Assembly (NCBI RefSeq): GCF_029852145.1
Contig: NC_079978.1
Span: 8,804,001 to 8,868,000 of the forward strand
DNA from: Microplitis mediator
Taxonomy: Eukaryota; Arthropoda; Insecta; Hymenoptera; Braconidae
DNA length: 64,000 bases
Reading direction: 5' to 3'
Positions 47,018-60,220 of the stretch are shown in pieces (positions within the stretch are counted from its first letter, which is position 1; each line of letters begins with the position of its first letter). Below the pieces are notes generated by a model. It made no database searches and had not been told where the DNA came from. It saw only the letters and a program-made list of their open reading frames with translations. The position numbers and the translations under genes were made by a program.

Positions 47018-48022
47018 AGTAAGTGACCCCTCTATCGACCACTTGGTCGAAAAATCGATATATTTCCATCATAAGTACGTACTCATGCGTAAATAGTTTT
47101 TCAAAAAAAAGTAAAATCAATTAAGTTTAGATTAAACATACTTTGATTGTTGCAAAATAGTATATTACATACCTAGGCCAGTAAAATAAGAAAAGTCTCA
47201 GATCACATGTAATTGTAGGCCGAGGCTGATAAACATGTGGTCTGAGGCTTTCTCTTTTACTGACCAAGGTGCGAATACTATTTTTCTGCCCTTCGACCGG
47301 AAAGTGGCAACTTCATTCAGGACAGCGACCTGAAAGTTGCCACTTTCCGGTCGGAGGGCAGAAAATTCATTTCATAATTAAAAAAAAAATAGTAGTGCGT
47401 CAGATGTGATTTCTGGTGGTTTCTTATCAGGTAGGTTAAGGTTTCTTGTTTTTTCAATAACTTATTACTAATTCAAAATAACAATTAAAGTCCGACTTTT
47501 TTTTTGTAATATCATTAGCTCGTTTCATAGTAATTTTAGAAGTTAACAATTTAATGATTTTTGCCTAATTTATATTAAAAATAGGGTGGCCGAATATAGA
47601 TACAAGGAAATTACCTCTGTATGCATTATCGGCCACCTTGGTTTTTTTTATTTTGAGGTTATCAGCATTTATATGCAAAATATTTAATTTAATTTGTTAA
47701 TGTCAAAACAAATAAACAAATTGATTGAGCTATATTTCAAAATAAATATAAATATGTAGAATAGATGTAAATAAATTATGTGGCCGATAAACGGGATCCA
47801 GGCAGGGCGATAGAGGGGACATCAGGAATTGAAGTTATTTTCATTTATTATTTAATTTCTGATGGATAAATATTTTTACATATATTTTTTTTTAAATTCA
47901 AAGTTATATGTATAAGCTTCAAGATTCGATCACTGTTTTATACAAGAATTGGTTTTTTATATATTTTAATTCTTACTTCAAAAAAAAGTACGCTTAACTG
48001 GTTGATAGAGGGGTCACTTACC
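47018..48022. repeat. Inverted-repeat element D, copy 2, with nested element B
   Basis: The left end AGTAAGTGACCCCTCTATCG and the right end TGATAGAGGGGTCACTTACC are inverted repeats. It is collinear with 14723-15603 except that element B (47158-47365) is inserted between TTGCAAAA and ATTCATTT, where copy 1 is uninterrupted. Confidence 0.75.
47158..47365. repeat. GC-rich palindromic element B, copy 2 (nested in element D)
   Basis: It shares ACCTAGGCCAGTAAAATAAG, AAAAGTCTCAGA, CATGTGGTCTGAGGCTTTC and CACTTTCCGG-CGGAGGGCAGAAA with 11940-12180. Comparing element D copies 1 and 2 gives a clean empty site, which fixes the boundaries. Confidence 0.75.
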
Positions 48023-51000
48023 TTATTAAAATATTTAATATTCATTTTTATTTAAAAATTAATGCTCCGTAACATAAATTTATTTATAATTCAAATTTAT
48101 TAATGTTCAAATTATTTTATAGCAAATATAAGATTATAATAAAAGTTAAAATTAATTAAATTGCAAGTGTCGTAAGGTCGGGGTCTCGGTTTTGGTAATA
48201 AGTTATAAGTTAAACATCATAACCTGACGCTTGAGAAAATTGAATAACTTTTAAGTTGTTTCAATCTGGACAATCCATGTGGATGTAGTTTCATGTTTTT
48301 GGAACATTGCCCATCGATTTTGCAGACTTTGAGGCATGTTTTATATATATGTATATCTACATCTAAAGGCACGACTACTCTAAAATTGTAAGCATTTATT
48401 GCTTTAGGAATTTATTGCTCAAATCACTGACAATCTTTACTAATTTTTTTTTTTTACTTTATCACTCTCATTCTCTTCTATTTCTATTAAAAAAATTTTT
48501 TACTGATGTTTAACATTTTAATTAAAGACTTTTTATGAATATTTTTTTACTAATGAATATTTAATTTTAAAAACTTTAACATCAGTATAATAAAAGTAAA
48601 TTACTTTATAAATAATAATGATAATAATAATAATAAAAAATAAACTGTAGATACGGTTTAACGTGAAATATTTTAAAGCGAGAGTAGAGTCCGTTGAACG
48701 CTTCGCGCTTGAAGTGTGTGGAATATTTTTCAAATATTTAATTACTTCACACAACTGAATAAATATTTATAAAATATAAAATGAATAGTGAAAAAGCTCT
48801 AAAAAATATTATATATTGATAAAAAAATTACGTATTATCGGAAGACAGAATTGTAACAATATATAACATATCAACCAGCATGCTCAGTGACTATGGAGAT
48901 TTAACCAGAGTAGCAGCAGTAGCAAAGAGAGCTCTGCAGTCTGCAGCTACCCTATGAATATGTAAATCCTTCGAGGGCTGTATACCAAGAGTTGGCCAGT
49001 GTGGCAGAACGTTATAGCCTATAGTAGTATACCGGTTATATAGAGTATAGAACATTTATATCAGTAACGAAGAGACCCCCCAGCGTCAGGTGGATCTCGT
49101 TAGTCTTCATACTTGAAATTAAACTCCAATATATATACATATATATATACATTGGTAAATTTAATTATAAATAAATATCATTTAAATTTACTAAGTTTTG
49201 ATTCGATAATAATAATAATTCACTTATGCATGTTTATCCCTAGTGTAAATAAAATTTTTTTTAACTCAAAATTTTTTTGTTTTATATTTTTCTTCTTTTC
49301 TTCTCGACATCTCCCACGTTGTGGGTCCACTTTACGCTCCCGCGTTCTTATCGTTTCTTTTTTACCGTGTGTACCAACATGAGTATACAAAAAATAAAGT
49401 AAAAAAGTATTAAAAGAAGAAGTGAAAAACGAAGAAAACGATAAGTTGAAAGACAAGAAAGAGACGGAGTAATAGAATAAGAAGTGAAGAAAAGCGTTGA
49501 CCAGATGCTCGACGATATAATTTAATGGCGTGAGTTAAATCGTTCTACATGCAACTCTATGGAATGCTTGATCATTACTTCTTTTTTTTATTAACCTTTT
49601 TTTTTTAAACTATACTTTTTATTTTGACAACTGTTTATATTATTCGAAGTTTTTATTGTTTTGAAGTAAACAAATTTATTGTCACCAAAATATTATTCAT
49701 AAATTCATTCATATATTATACTAAAACAAACGAAATACATTTTTTAATAATTACTTTATTCATGTATAAATTGTTGAATTAATTCATTCAAACTCTGTTT
49801 ATATACATAATAATTTATTTACGATGTATATCATAATATGTAATTTAAATTTTTTTACAAGTACACTTTCATTATTTTTTTTAAGCTCCGATCGACATCA
49901 AATATTGAATAAAAAAAAAATATAATTGTCAAGCTACCAGCCCTTTAATTATCCCGTTCACTCTGATCTTCGACCAGACCCAAGTGTAATTTATTTTGTA
50001 GAATTAAAAACCCAAATTTACTCTTACGACTTATGATCCGGTCGATTATCAATTACCAGAGCTCCAGTGGTACATGTATTAAGTGTTATAAAACATAAAA
50101 AAATATATTGAACAAAAAATTAAAATATATAATTCAGATGATTTATGTTAATGTACTGTATATGTGTTTATAAGATATTATTATAAAATAAATCAAAATT
50201 GAATATATATATATATTAGCAAAAATGTAAATATAGTATTTATTTTTTTAATTTTAAGAAAAATTAAATAAGATATTTTTTATTCATTTAATAAATAATT
50301 TTTTTATTACTCTAAGATATTACACAATACAAATCGCTTATGGGAAATTTAAGAACAAGTAATGCACATAATAGAGAAAATGTAATTATATGAATATATA
50401 TAATAGTATGGGAAATTGAAGGGTTATTTATAAACCACGAGCTAAACCACAAAATGATATTAGGGTTGATTGCGACATTATTGAAAGCCAAAGCCAGCGG
50501 TATTTCCATTAATATATATATATATATATATCTATATATAACACATCATAATCGGAATGATCGATAGTTATTGATACCATTATTATGTAATAGGATTTTA
50601 TAATCTAATTTTGAAAGCTTACTAAGCTTTGCTAATGATTAATTACAAATACCAATAGAAATTTAGCAACGTACTTTCCAATTAACTTAAATTAATATAA
50701 CAAGATTACAATTACTTTATCGGTTCAAGCATATTTATTAATTATTTCAATATAATTAGAAAACAGTTATTTCAAAAATACAAACACGCTTGTTCGATTC
50801 ATGCTTTAAATGTTTGACTATAAAATTTTAATTCATCAATAAAATTTATAATTTTATACATTGGATATAACGAGTACTTGATAAATTGGAAAATACGTAC
50901 TAATGAACATAAAATGAAAAATTTTATCATGAAAATCTTTTTTCCTCAGCTTGTCATTTATTACTGCAGCTTGAATGCTAAATAAAAATGATGAGAAAAC

Positions 51001-51712
51001 TAAAAAAAATATATTAAAATAAGAATAGTGATAACTATTGGAAGAGATAGTAAAGAATTGCTCTAGATAAAAAAAACAGGACGACAGTGAATCAATGGTA
51101 TTTTATTTTCGAGGATATTTTTCATCCTGTGAGTATTTATGAGTTGACTATTCAAGTTTTATTGTTTTTGTTTTTAATATTTTTTTTACTTTAGCTCTTA
51201 TGGTTTTGTTACCCAGAGACAGCGTTCATAAAGCTTCTACTCATTTGAATAAGAGCTCTATTATTTTATTTTCGATTGCAGTAAATCATAATAACAATAC
51301 CATGGGATTCGAATGGGGACATTGAACTCTAGAGATTTATTTACTAAAACTTTACATTATATTTTTATATTAAATTACAAAGTGCGTTAATGAACTTCTT
51401 TTTATTTAAGGAAAAAAAAAAAAAAAAAAAAAATGCTAAAGGCTGAAAAAACTGGGTTTTCATTTTGAATTAAGAATATGTATTAAGAAATAAATCTTGA
51501 AGAAATTGATTTTGTTTTTGACCAAATGTAAAGACAAAGTTACCGAGGTTTGTTTGGCAATCTGAATGAAAGAACAAAAATGAAAAGAAGAAGAAGGACT
51601 TGGGATATAGAATAAGATAAAATGAAAAATGCGCGCGAGCGGAGCCGTCTAGCCACGATTGAACAGAAAAAAAACGGCACGGGCGGAAAGTAATCGGTCG
51701 TGGGCACGCTAT

Positions 51713-51931
51713 TCAAACGGCGTCCCGACATTTACAAGACGTAAAGGACCCAGAATATTCCGTCAAGGGTTTTAGCATCACATTCACCATGCTTAGGTCT
51801 TCTTCGGATAAATGTCTAGACCATTCTACAGTTTTATTTATTTTTTTTAACATTTCAAGTTTCAAGTTATTCGATTTACTGCTTAACACAGATACAATAT
51901 GTCCGTGTATAGCTGCTGGGCTTTCAGTCAT
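51713..51931 (-). CDS. Unrecognised short ORF, possibly a real exon (72 residues)
   Basis: The frame MTESPAAIHGHIVSVLSSKS ... LEMLKKINKTVEW ... HLSEEDLSMVNVMLKPL ... CRDAV-stop has balanced, helix-like composition unlike other chance frames here. The ATG context is acceptable and a possible acceptor (ACTAG) lies just upstream. A possible donor (GTAAAT) lies near the end, so it may be an exon of a larger gene. The DNA at 52140-52330 upstream is less AT-rich and contains CCGGAAG and CCGGATATAA motifs, as a promoter might. I do not recognise the protein; a pseudogene fragment is equally possible. Confidence 0.35.
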   Translation of the reverse strand: MTESPAAIHGHIVSVLSSKSNNLKLEMLKKINKTVEWSRHLSEEDLSMVNVMLKPLTEYSGSFTSCKCRDAV

Positions 51932-52406
51932 GCCAAACTAGTCATAAAAATTTTGATGACATTTTATTTATCAATGTCTGTATTCGATATGCAACATTAA
52001 ACTTTATTGTATCCCAGATAAAAAAAATAAATTTTGACAAAAAAAAACTTCAAGATAAAACTTTTTACCGCATGAAATAAATTATTTTTGTTAACCGCAT
52101 GGTGATATCAATATAGAACTGAGTTTCGAGGGAAAAACTAGATATCCAAAAGCATTTTGAATTTCCTTGTAATCTCTTCTTTGCTTCCGGATGACCCTCA
52201 AGCGTATTATATCCGGTATACGATCACAAATACCTGCGGGTGACAGTCACATAAACAACGCGTCTAACTGGGCGGAACGTGAACCCAACTTTGTGTGCAC
52301 TAGAAATTCAGTGAAATTTCAAATCAGAACAGAGAACGTCTTATCTAACATTTAATTTACACGATTTTAAAAATGTCTTTATAATTATCGATTTTTAAGT
52401 CAATTA

Positions 52407-52887
52407 CACTGTTAGAAGTATTTATTTGAGCCAAAAAAATATTTATTAATAGTTAATAAATGGTTTATTAAATGAGATTTATTTGGGCCAAATAAGCCAT
52501 ATCTTAATAGTTAATAAATGGCTTATTTGAATAGAAAGAAATGACACATGACGTAAATTAAGTAAGGTTATGACAAATAATTTATAGGACTGTTTAATTT
52601 TATTTTTTTAAAGAAAATAATACACACAATTAATGTTAATTGAAGATAAAAATTATTATACAAAAAGTATAAAAAAAATGAAATATTATAATAAATTTTT
52701 ACTAACAATCACACTCATTCCATTCAAAGTTATAACCTGAACTCCATGTGTCATTTCTTTCTATTCAAATAAGCCATTTATTAACTATTAAGAAATGGCT
52801 TATTTGGCTCAAATAAATCTCATTTAATAAACCATTTATTAACTATTAATATGTCTTATTTGGCTCAAATAAATACTTCTAACAGTG
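52407..52887. mobile_element. TA-flanked MITE with CACTGTTAGAAGTATTTATTTG ends
   Basis: The left end CACTGTTAGAAGTATTTATT and the right end AATAAATACTTCTAACAGTG are perfect inverted repeats between TA dinucleotides (52405-52406, 52888-52889). The interior has TTATTTGGGCCAAATAAGCC and AGTTAATAAATGG units in both orientations. Confidence 0.85.
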
Positions 52888-55049
52888 TACATTCAAGTTC
52901 GTCATTATTAGAGTTTATATTCAAATATACATCACTAAATCTAAAATAAAAAGAATTGAAAAGCGAAATTAGTTACTAATTGATTCTTAAGTTTTATTGA
53001 AGAAAAATTACTAATTGATAGTAATTTATATAAATTTGTTTCTGGTACAATCTGATACAAACTCTCAAAATAATTATGATTCTGATCAAACTTTTTAAAT
53101 AACATACTCGTCTAGACGAAACAATAACAGAAAAATCGTAAAAATTTACTTTTATTAAAGTAAAGTACATAAAATTAACCATAAACTAAAGTTTTACAGC
53201 AGAAAATAATGATTTGCTAAATTTTTCTTTCGGTTCTCTTTTTAATTTTATCAATAATTTACAATTAAAGTCACTAATTGCAAACGCTTTGCTTGAGTTG
53301 AAACAACAAGTTAACGTAATTTAGTTTCAGGAAATTAATGCTGTAATGAGATATTAGATGTGACGAAATGTTTATACATTGAAGGTCGTGACGAAAAAAA
53401 TAATTTCAAAACGCAACTCGCTTGTTCCAATTAAAGATACAAGGAAATGCGGGGGATGAGATAGCATCTCGTTGACATCCGGGAAATATGTGTTATCTTA
53501 ACGGACATTAGTTTGTGTATCTAAACCTACGCAGTTGTATACTACAATATTTTTTAATTCATAAAATATTTCATTTAGCACGAGGTTAATCATCTGTAAG
53601 GACTGTATACTTCATATATATTATATATTTGTAATTTATACATATTATATATTATATTGATTGCCGAACTCACCATCTGTTTAAAAATTTATTTTCGATT
53701 TTAAATTAAATTTATCTAGTAAAATAGACAATGGCATGCTATAATTTTTTATGATATCTGGATCAGTGAGATGTAAACTATGAAAAAAAATTACGCGATG
53801 TTATTTTAAAACTAAAATTATATCATGTATACAATTTTAAAAATTCATTTACGATTCTACTAAAAGATTTATGTTATTTACAATGCTAGAGAATTAAACG
53901 TTTATAAGAAAAAAATTTATTAGATTTAATAAAAAAAATTCCCTTTATAGATTTATCACAAACAAAGAATTTATAAAATTTTATGTATTTATACACATTT
54001 AATATATTTCCTAAAGTAAATTATTTATTTAAAATCAATTGGAATTCGATTTATTTTTAATTAAATTGCAATATATGGAAATCAATTGTACTAGTGTTTT
54101 ATACATAATTGTTTTTTATTGTATTGTCGTTTTACTGACACTTTTGCTTGAAATAAATAAATATATTTTGCAATGTATGTTTATATATATTAAAAAAAAA
54201 ATAAAAAACAAATTTATTTATTTTTTTTTGGGGGGTTTTTTAGGTAAGTAAAAAAAAAAAAAGCCTAAGTGACTTGAGCTATAATGTTAAATAATCTAGA
54301 ATGTACGTCACGTAGCTATACCTCGAGGGTTTCATACGCTAAGAAAAAAAATGCTGTTGAAGTAGGTGAAATGAGAGAAAAAAAGAAAAATTGCAAGAGC
54401 AAAATACTGTCAAGGCAAATATGATTTTTAAATTATTCCCAAACTGAAAGACTGTATATGACATTTTAAAAATGACATCATTGCCATAACTTTGTTGCTC
54501 AAATGATAAAAAAATAAAAGAGATATAAAAAGAGCAAAACACGTATAGTATAACATAATGTAACATATGTTGAATTAATAAGCTAAAAATACATGTTACT
54601 TTAAAGCATACCATCAAAATTGATTTGATCAGTGTTGCGAATATCAATGAGATGTCAGAAGTATTACCAAAGTTAACTGACTGAAACGCGATTCAATCTT
54701 CCGTTTAAACAGTACACTTTCAAAATACAAAATACTATTTATATATATCATTAATAAGAAAAATAAAATAGGAATAGAAACAGTTTTACTAATTTCATAT
54801 TTAATTTTCAAAGATAAATGCTCTCAAAAATATATGCTCTCTTAAAATGAATCAGTGAAAAGTGCTGCAAATCTGATTCATTTTAAGAGAGTGGGTAATC
54901 CCAATGCAAGTTGATGAGACAAGAAAAAATTTTTTCTGTTTAAAAATAGTAAGTTACGATTTGTAGAAAAGATGGGGTAAGTTCGTCAGTCCGAACAGTA
55001 ATGCCAATTAACAATTTTTAGCAAAGTATTTTTTTTCGAAGGGTTTGTT

Positions 55050-55297
55050 ATTCTGTAAAAAATCGGGAGCAAATTCGGAGCGAATGCGGATATTCTTTGA
55101 ATCTGGATTCACTCCGTCACTCGGAGTTCCAGAGTTAATAAAAAACTCCACATGCGAAGTAAATAGAGTTTTTTTTCAGCGGAGTGATTTCGGAGTGATG
55201 TGGATTTTATTTAAATTTTTTTAATCAAATAAAAAATCATCCGCTCTCTGCATTTTCTCTGGATTTAATACGCATTCACTGCAATTTTTTCACAGTG
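55050..55297. repeat. Decayed TACACTG-type hairpin element
   Basis: The right end GCAATTTTTTCACAGTG followed by TA matches a mutated left end TTCTGTAAAAAATCGGGAGC. GAATGCGGA / TCCGCTCTCTGCATTT and similar blocks pair inward. Related to 40985-41110. Confidence 0.55.
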
Positions 55298-56546
55298 TAT
55301 CTAGATTCATTACATTGGCAACTAGGAAAAGCTCACTCTGAGGTTAAATGGGTCACGATTATAAAAATAAAAATGTGTTTCATTTTGCCCTAGGCTTCTT
55401 CATATGAAAATAAATATAGTATGTATGTATTATTTCTATAGACTAAGTGAATTTGTTTTGATAAGAACATAAATCAGTGAATTTATAATTATACTAATAA
55501 CGCGGTATAATTTATTAATGTAGAAAATGGATGAATGAATAAATAAACGAGCGAATGAATGAATGAATGTTATGAATATACAAATAAAAAATATGAGGAT
55601 TAGATCATACAAACATATGGGTATTATTACAATTAAGAGACTCAAAAATAAAAGGGAGCAAGTGCTTCGGAATTCTAATTTTAGAACTCTACATAAACAA
55701 ATCTTTATATGGGAGTGATATGTAATATATAAATTATAGCATTGACGTTTAAGAAGATTTTTTGTTACGCTATAACTTCTCAATGATGATAATGTCAGAC
55801 GTAGTTAAGAAAATAATAAAAAACAAATATGTAGATTGTTCAAAGTTCTTTGATTCTCAAATAATATTATTATGATCAAGTAATGCTCTGCTAACTCTTA
55901 ATCGATTTTTTTTATTCCTATTACAGCTCTTCAATCACTTATCGTCGTTTATCTATTCATAACGCCGTAGTGAATTTAGTTACATTACTGCGACTAATGA
56001 CTCGTGATATTAATACAGTTATCCGGTTAATTTAATAATTTATTATTACCATTCAAAATTTATGTTTTTGCTTACGAAATCCATGAATGTAAATGTAAAT
56101 CAAATGAAATTATTATTTTCATTTAATTTTTTTACAATACTAATTACAAATATTCTTATCTATAAATAATTCATTAAGATTTTAACATTTAAGCGGTAAC
56201 CCCGGTCTGACAGACCGCTAATCAAATACAAAATCAACAAAACTTTTTTCAATATGTTTATGTTAAAATATTAATTAATGTGAATTTTCAAAATAAATAA
56301 AGTTAATAATATCATTAAATCATGTCTTTTTCATGAAGATATAGTTTTATTCATGTAAATAGATAAAGTCCCCGTCTCAAAAGTAAAAAAATCAAGCGTA
56401 ACTTCTAATAGCGGTCTGTCAGACTGCCATTATCCGTAGCGTGCAAATTTTTAGGGTTACCGTTAAAAGGTTAATCTTAATTTACTTTTATTTTGTAGCT
56501 TATGGATTCAAAATTTTAAATAAACATTTTCTGTTTAGTATTTTCT

Positions 56547-57053
56547 ATCCTACCAAAAACAGATTCTCTGTATAAAATCGCGCCAAGTACACGTTTAAAA
56601 TTTTTTACAATTAAGACAAGATTCTTTTTACAAAAAAATGAATCAAATCGAAAAAATACCAAGTACCTAATATAATTCGAAATCATGGAAAACATTTTCA
56701 TAGAATTGAACAAAAAATTGAAAAAAAAAAATTTCAATGTACTTGGTGTGCGTTACTAAATTTATTCAAGCAAAATTTTTAGAATTGATTTCGCATATAA
56801 ATTATTTTCCAATAAAATTGAATGATATTCTTTTTTTCCAGTTTATAGGCACACCAAGTACATTGAAATTTTTTTTTTTCAATTTTTTGTTCAATTCTAT
56901 GAAAATGTTTTCCATGATTTCGAATTATATTAGGTACTTGGTATTTTTTCGATTTGATTCATTTTTTTGTAAAAAGAATCTTGTCTTAATTGTAAAAAAT
57001 TTTAAACGTGTACTTGGCGCGATTTTATACAGAGAATCTGTTTTTGGTAGGAT
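56547..57053. repeat. Long inverted repeat: two 205-bp arms, 97-bp spacer
   Basis: Arms 56547-56751 and 56849-57053 have equal length, including an 11-nt A/T run in each. They encode the same 60-odd residue peptide on opposite strands, so they appear identical or nearly so. The arms contain CCAAGTACA and CGCGCCAAGTACACG motifs near their ends. No gene is seen; both ORFs here are shadows of the palindrome. Confidence 0.9.
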
Positions 57054-57319
57054 TTGTCTTTTTTTTGTCGTGTTGATTGAGAATGATTTTAATCTACACT
57101 ATTAGAAATCGAGTTATAATTTAAGACACGTGAGCCTATATTGTTTATAGTATTATTTTGTAGAAACAATAAAATTGTTTGTTAACAACTATAGTAATTT
57201 TGTACTGCTAAATATCATAATCTGATTAATCAATTTTTATAAAACAAGGAGCTGCAGTTGTTTAACGACAGTTCCCTTTAAAGTTAACGTCAAATATATA
57301 CGTCAACGTCGGACTTTTT

Positions 57320-59113
57320 CCCTAATAGCACAGTTTGCTTGAGCAAAAGCTTACTGTACAAAAGTTTCGTTGAATTTTTCGTCAAATTTCCGTCACTTTC
57401 GGACTTTTCCGTTTTTGACGACAATTTATACACAACTTGCTATACAATTCGAGGTAAATTTACTACCCCAATTAGAATGCAAATTCACTTCAAAAGGTGA
57501 CTAGAAAAAAATTTTTCGTCAATTTTCAGGCAAATTTTTGCATCAATTTATTGTTAATTTGACTTAAAAAATTGTAAAGTAATTTTTTACCGTAAAATTG
57601 TAGACAATTTTATGTATAAATTTGCTTACCGTCTGAAGTGGTATGAATGAACATTATCGACTTTTTTGTGTAGTCAAAATTTACCTCTAAATTGAGGAAA
57701 AATTAACCGCAAATTTTTCTTTCCAACTTTTGCTGTCAAATCGTCGGCAAATTCGGACAAAAAATTTCAGGCAATTTCAATGTCAAATTACAGTCAATTT
57801 CAAGCTAAAGTGGCTATTAGGGTTACTGTCAGGCAATGACGTTAAGTTGATTAAAAGTTTCATTTTAACCCTGAAAGCCACCTGAACCGCAAGTTAATTT
57901 CAAGCTACTGCCGTATTCTGAAGCCAACTTAAAAAAGAAAGCATTATCCAGCCAAGCTTGCCAAAAACTTTTTCGTTAAGGTAGCCGAAAATGTTTCACT
58001 GCAGAACTTACTGAGTAAGGTGTGGCTATCAGGGTAATTGTTGTCAAAAATGGAAAAGCCTCAAGTTGACGGATATTTCACAAAAAATTCAAGGAAGTGG
58101 TTACGTCCTCAGTGGCCTCAAGTGCCTCCATCTGTCAATCAATTAGTTAACTTGAAAAACATAAATAGCTTGTATACAAGCTGTCGTCAGTAACGAAAAT
58201 GCCCGAAATTGACAGATATTTGACGAAAAATTCAAGAAAACTTTTATTCTAGTTTTGCTGTCAAATTGTCGGCAAATTCGGACAGCAAACTTTAGTAATT
58301 TTAATTGTCAAATTTCCTGAAATTCGCTGCCCAAATTTGTCGACAATTTGACAGCAAAAGTTGAAAATATAAATTTGCGGTTAATTTTTCTTCAATTTAA
58401 AGGTACCCTGATAGCCAAGTTGGCCGCAACTTGTCGACGACCTACTGCCGCAACCTGTCGCCAGATTGGCCGCAAAAGTTGGCATTTCCATAAGTTGTCG
58501 GCAACTTTCCGAGGAACTTGTCGACAACTCTCAGCTTGTGTAACTGTTGCCGACAACTTGTCTACAAGTTGCTCAGAAACTTGGTGACAGGTTGCGGCAG
58601 TAGATTGTCGCCAAGTTTTTGAGTAACTTGTAGCCAACATGTAGTCAACAGTTACACGAGCTGAAAGTTGTCAACAACTTGTCGTCAAGTTGGTTGCAAC
58701 TCAGGTACACCAACTTTCTGATTAGAAACTCTGGCTATCAGGGATAACTTTTTACGAAAAAAAAAGTCGTTAATGTTCATTCTTACCATTTGAGAAGATG
58801 AGCAAATTTATTCATGAAATTGTCTACAATTTCATGGTAAAAAAATACTTATCAATTTTTCCAGTCAAATTAACAATAAATTGACAAAATTTGCCTGAAA
58901 ATTGACAACTTTTTTCTAGTTAACTTTTGAAGTGAATTTGCATTGAAGTTCGGGTAGTAAATTTACATCAAATTCAATAGCAAGTTGCCCACAAATTGAC
59001 GTAAAAAATGGAAAAGTCTAAAGTTGACGAAAATTTGACGAAAAATTCAAGGAAACTTTTGTAAAGTAAACTGTTGCTAAAGCAAACTGTGCAATAGCAC
59101 ACTTTTTATAGGG
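57320..59113. repeat. Nested inverted-repeat cluster with CCCTAATAGC-type ends
   Basis: The left end CCCTAATAGCACAGTTTGC and the right-side AAGCAAACTGTGCAATAGCAC ... TATAGGG are inverted. Inside are a further element end GCTAAAGTGGCTATTAGGG (57803-57822), GTGGCTATCAGGG (58023-58035) and a complete element at 58406-58743. The interior is dominated by TTGACGAAAAATTC, AATTTGCGGTTAATTTTT and CAAATTTGC-type motifs on both strands. Confidence 0.65.
58406..58743. repeat. Inverted-repeat element with CCCTGATAGCC ends
   Basis: Ends: CCCTGATAGCCAAGTTGG and GGCTATCAGGG. The interior is built from CAACTTGTCG(A/C)CAA-type units in both orientations, GC-richer than the surroundings. ORFs on both strands (58348-58640) reflect this repetition. 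Confidence 0.75.
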
Positions 59114-59151
59114 TATATTTCTATACTAAATCTTACTGACCCTAATAGCAC

Positions 59152-59735
59152 ACCCTAATAGCCACTTTAGCTTGAAATTGAAGTACCTCGACATTGAAAT
59201 TGCCTGAAATTTGCTGCCCAAATTTGCAGACAATTTGACAGCAAAAGTTGGAAAAACAAATTTGCGGTTAATTTTTGCTCAATTTAGAGGTAAATTTTTA
59301 CTAGAAAAAAAAAGTCGGTAATGTTCATTCTTACTATTTCAGAAGGTAAGCAAATTTATACATAAAAATGTCTACAATTTGGGGGTGAAAAAATACTTTA
59401 TAAGTCAAATTAACAATAAATTGATGTAAAACTGCCTGAAAAATTTTGTTTAGTCAGCTTTTGAAGTGAATTTGCATTCTAATTCGGGTAGTAAATTTAC
59501 GTCAAATTGTACTGCAAGTTGTATAGACATTTTATGTATAATTTGCTTATCATCTGAAATGCAAAGAACGAACGTTACCAACAATTATTTTCTATAAAAA
59601 ATTACCTCTAAATCGAGCAAAAATTAACCGCAAATTTTTCTTTTCAACTTTTACTGTTAAATTATTGGCAAATTCGGGCAGGTAATTTCAATGATGTCAA
59701 GTTACAGTCAATTTCAAGCTAAAGTGGCTATTAGA
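59152..59735. repeat. Inverted-repeat element with CCCTAATAGCCACTTTAGC ends
   Basis: The left end CCCTAATAGCCACTTTAGC and the right end GCTAAAGTGGCTATTAG are inverted repeats. Interior blocks such as AAATTTGCGGTTAATTTTTG and its reverse complement pair across the element. It resembles the interior of 57320-59113. Confidence 0.75.
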
Positions 59736-60135
59736 GGAGTTAATTTGCAGTGGAGGTGACTATCCGGGTAAATTTCATATCAAACTATAGTAAAAAATAT
59801 AGACTGGAGCTCCACTGGTGGCGAAAAAATTAATTATTGCTATAGAAAAACATATATCATTTACTGAATCATGGCATTTCTTATAAGTTTTTATTCTCTG
59901 GCAGTGCCCTTTTCGCATGAAAAAAATTGTAAAATGATTAAAAATGGGGGTGCTATAGTATATGCTGGCCTAATTTCATTATTTAAATTAGTTCTCATTA
60001 CTAAAATGGGTAAAGTTTCATAATTTTATGACGAACAATCAATCATCTTTCGACTGAAAAAGGAATTTTCTAAAATTATTGTTTTTTAAAAAAGTTTTTA
60101 AAAATTGGAGCTAAATACCGTTCGGTCTACGGTAT

Positions 60136-60220
60136 AGAGACACGGCAGGCTCGCGCCATGACACTTCACACATATACATGTGTGTTTAAACGTGTACTTG
60201 GCGCGAGACACTACCGTGTC
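60136..60220. repeat. Short hairpin: GAGACACGG ... CCGTGTCTC
   Basis: GAGACACGG and TCGCGCCA on the left pair with TGGCGCGA and CCGTGTCTC on the right; the apex has ACATATACATGTGTGT. It shares TTTAAACGTGTACTTGGCGC with the arms of the 56547-57053 inverted repeat. Confidence 0.6.

Larger units (their letters stand above)
46057..51712. other. Upstream of the traced papilin exons: repeats and AT-rich DNA
   Basis: It contains elements 46842-46992 and 47018-48022. A non-repeated, less AT-rich patch at about 48860-49110 includes TATATAG (49037) and TCAGT (49061) in + orientation, which could be a core promoter but is unsupported otherwise. The missing papilin start exon may lie in this region; I could not identify it. 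Confidence 0.4.

Noticed and set aside
49037..49066. TATATAG and TCAGT spaced like a TATA box and arthropod initiator (+)
   Set aside because: No + strand gene follows within reach, and such motifs are frequent in AT-rich DNA.
56516..57105. Two ORFs with an identical peptide on opposite strands
   Set aside because: Explained by the long inverted repeat; the composition (Phe/Lys/Asn) is that of AT-rich non-coding DNA.
58348..58640. ORFs on both strands with repeated TCRQ/LSAT wording
   Set aside because: Generated by the CAACTTGTCG units of an inverted-repeat element.
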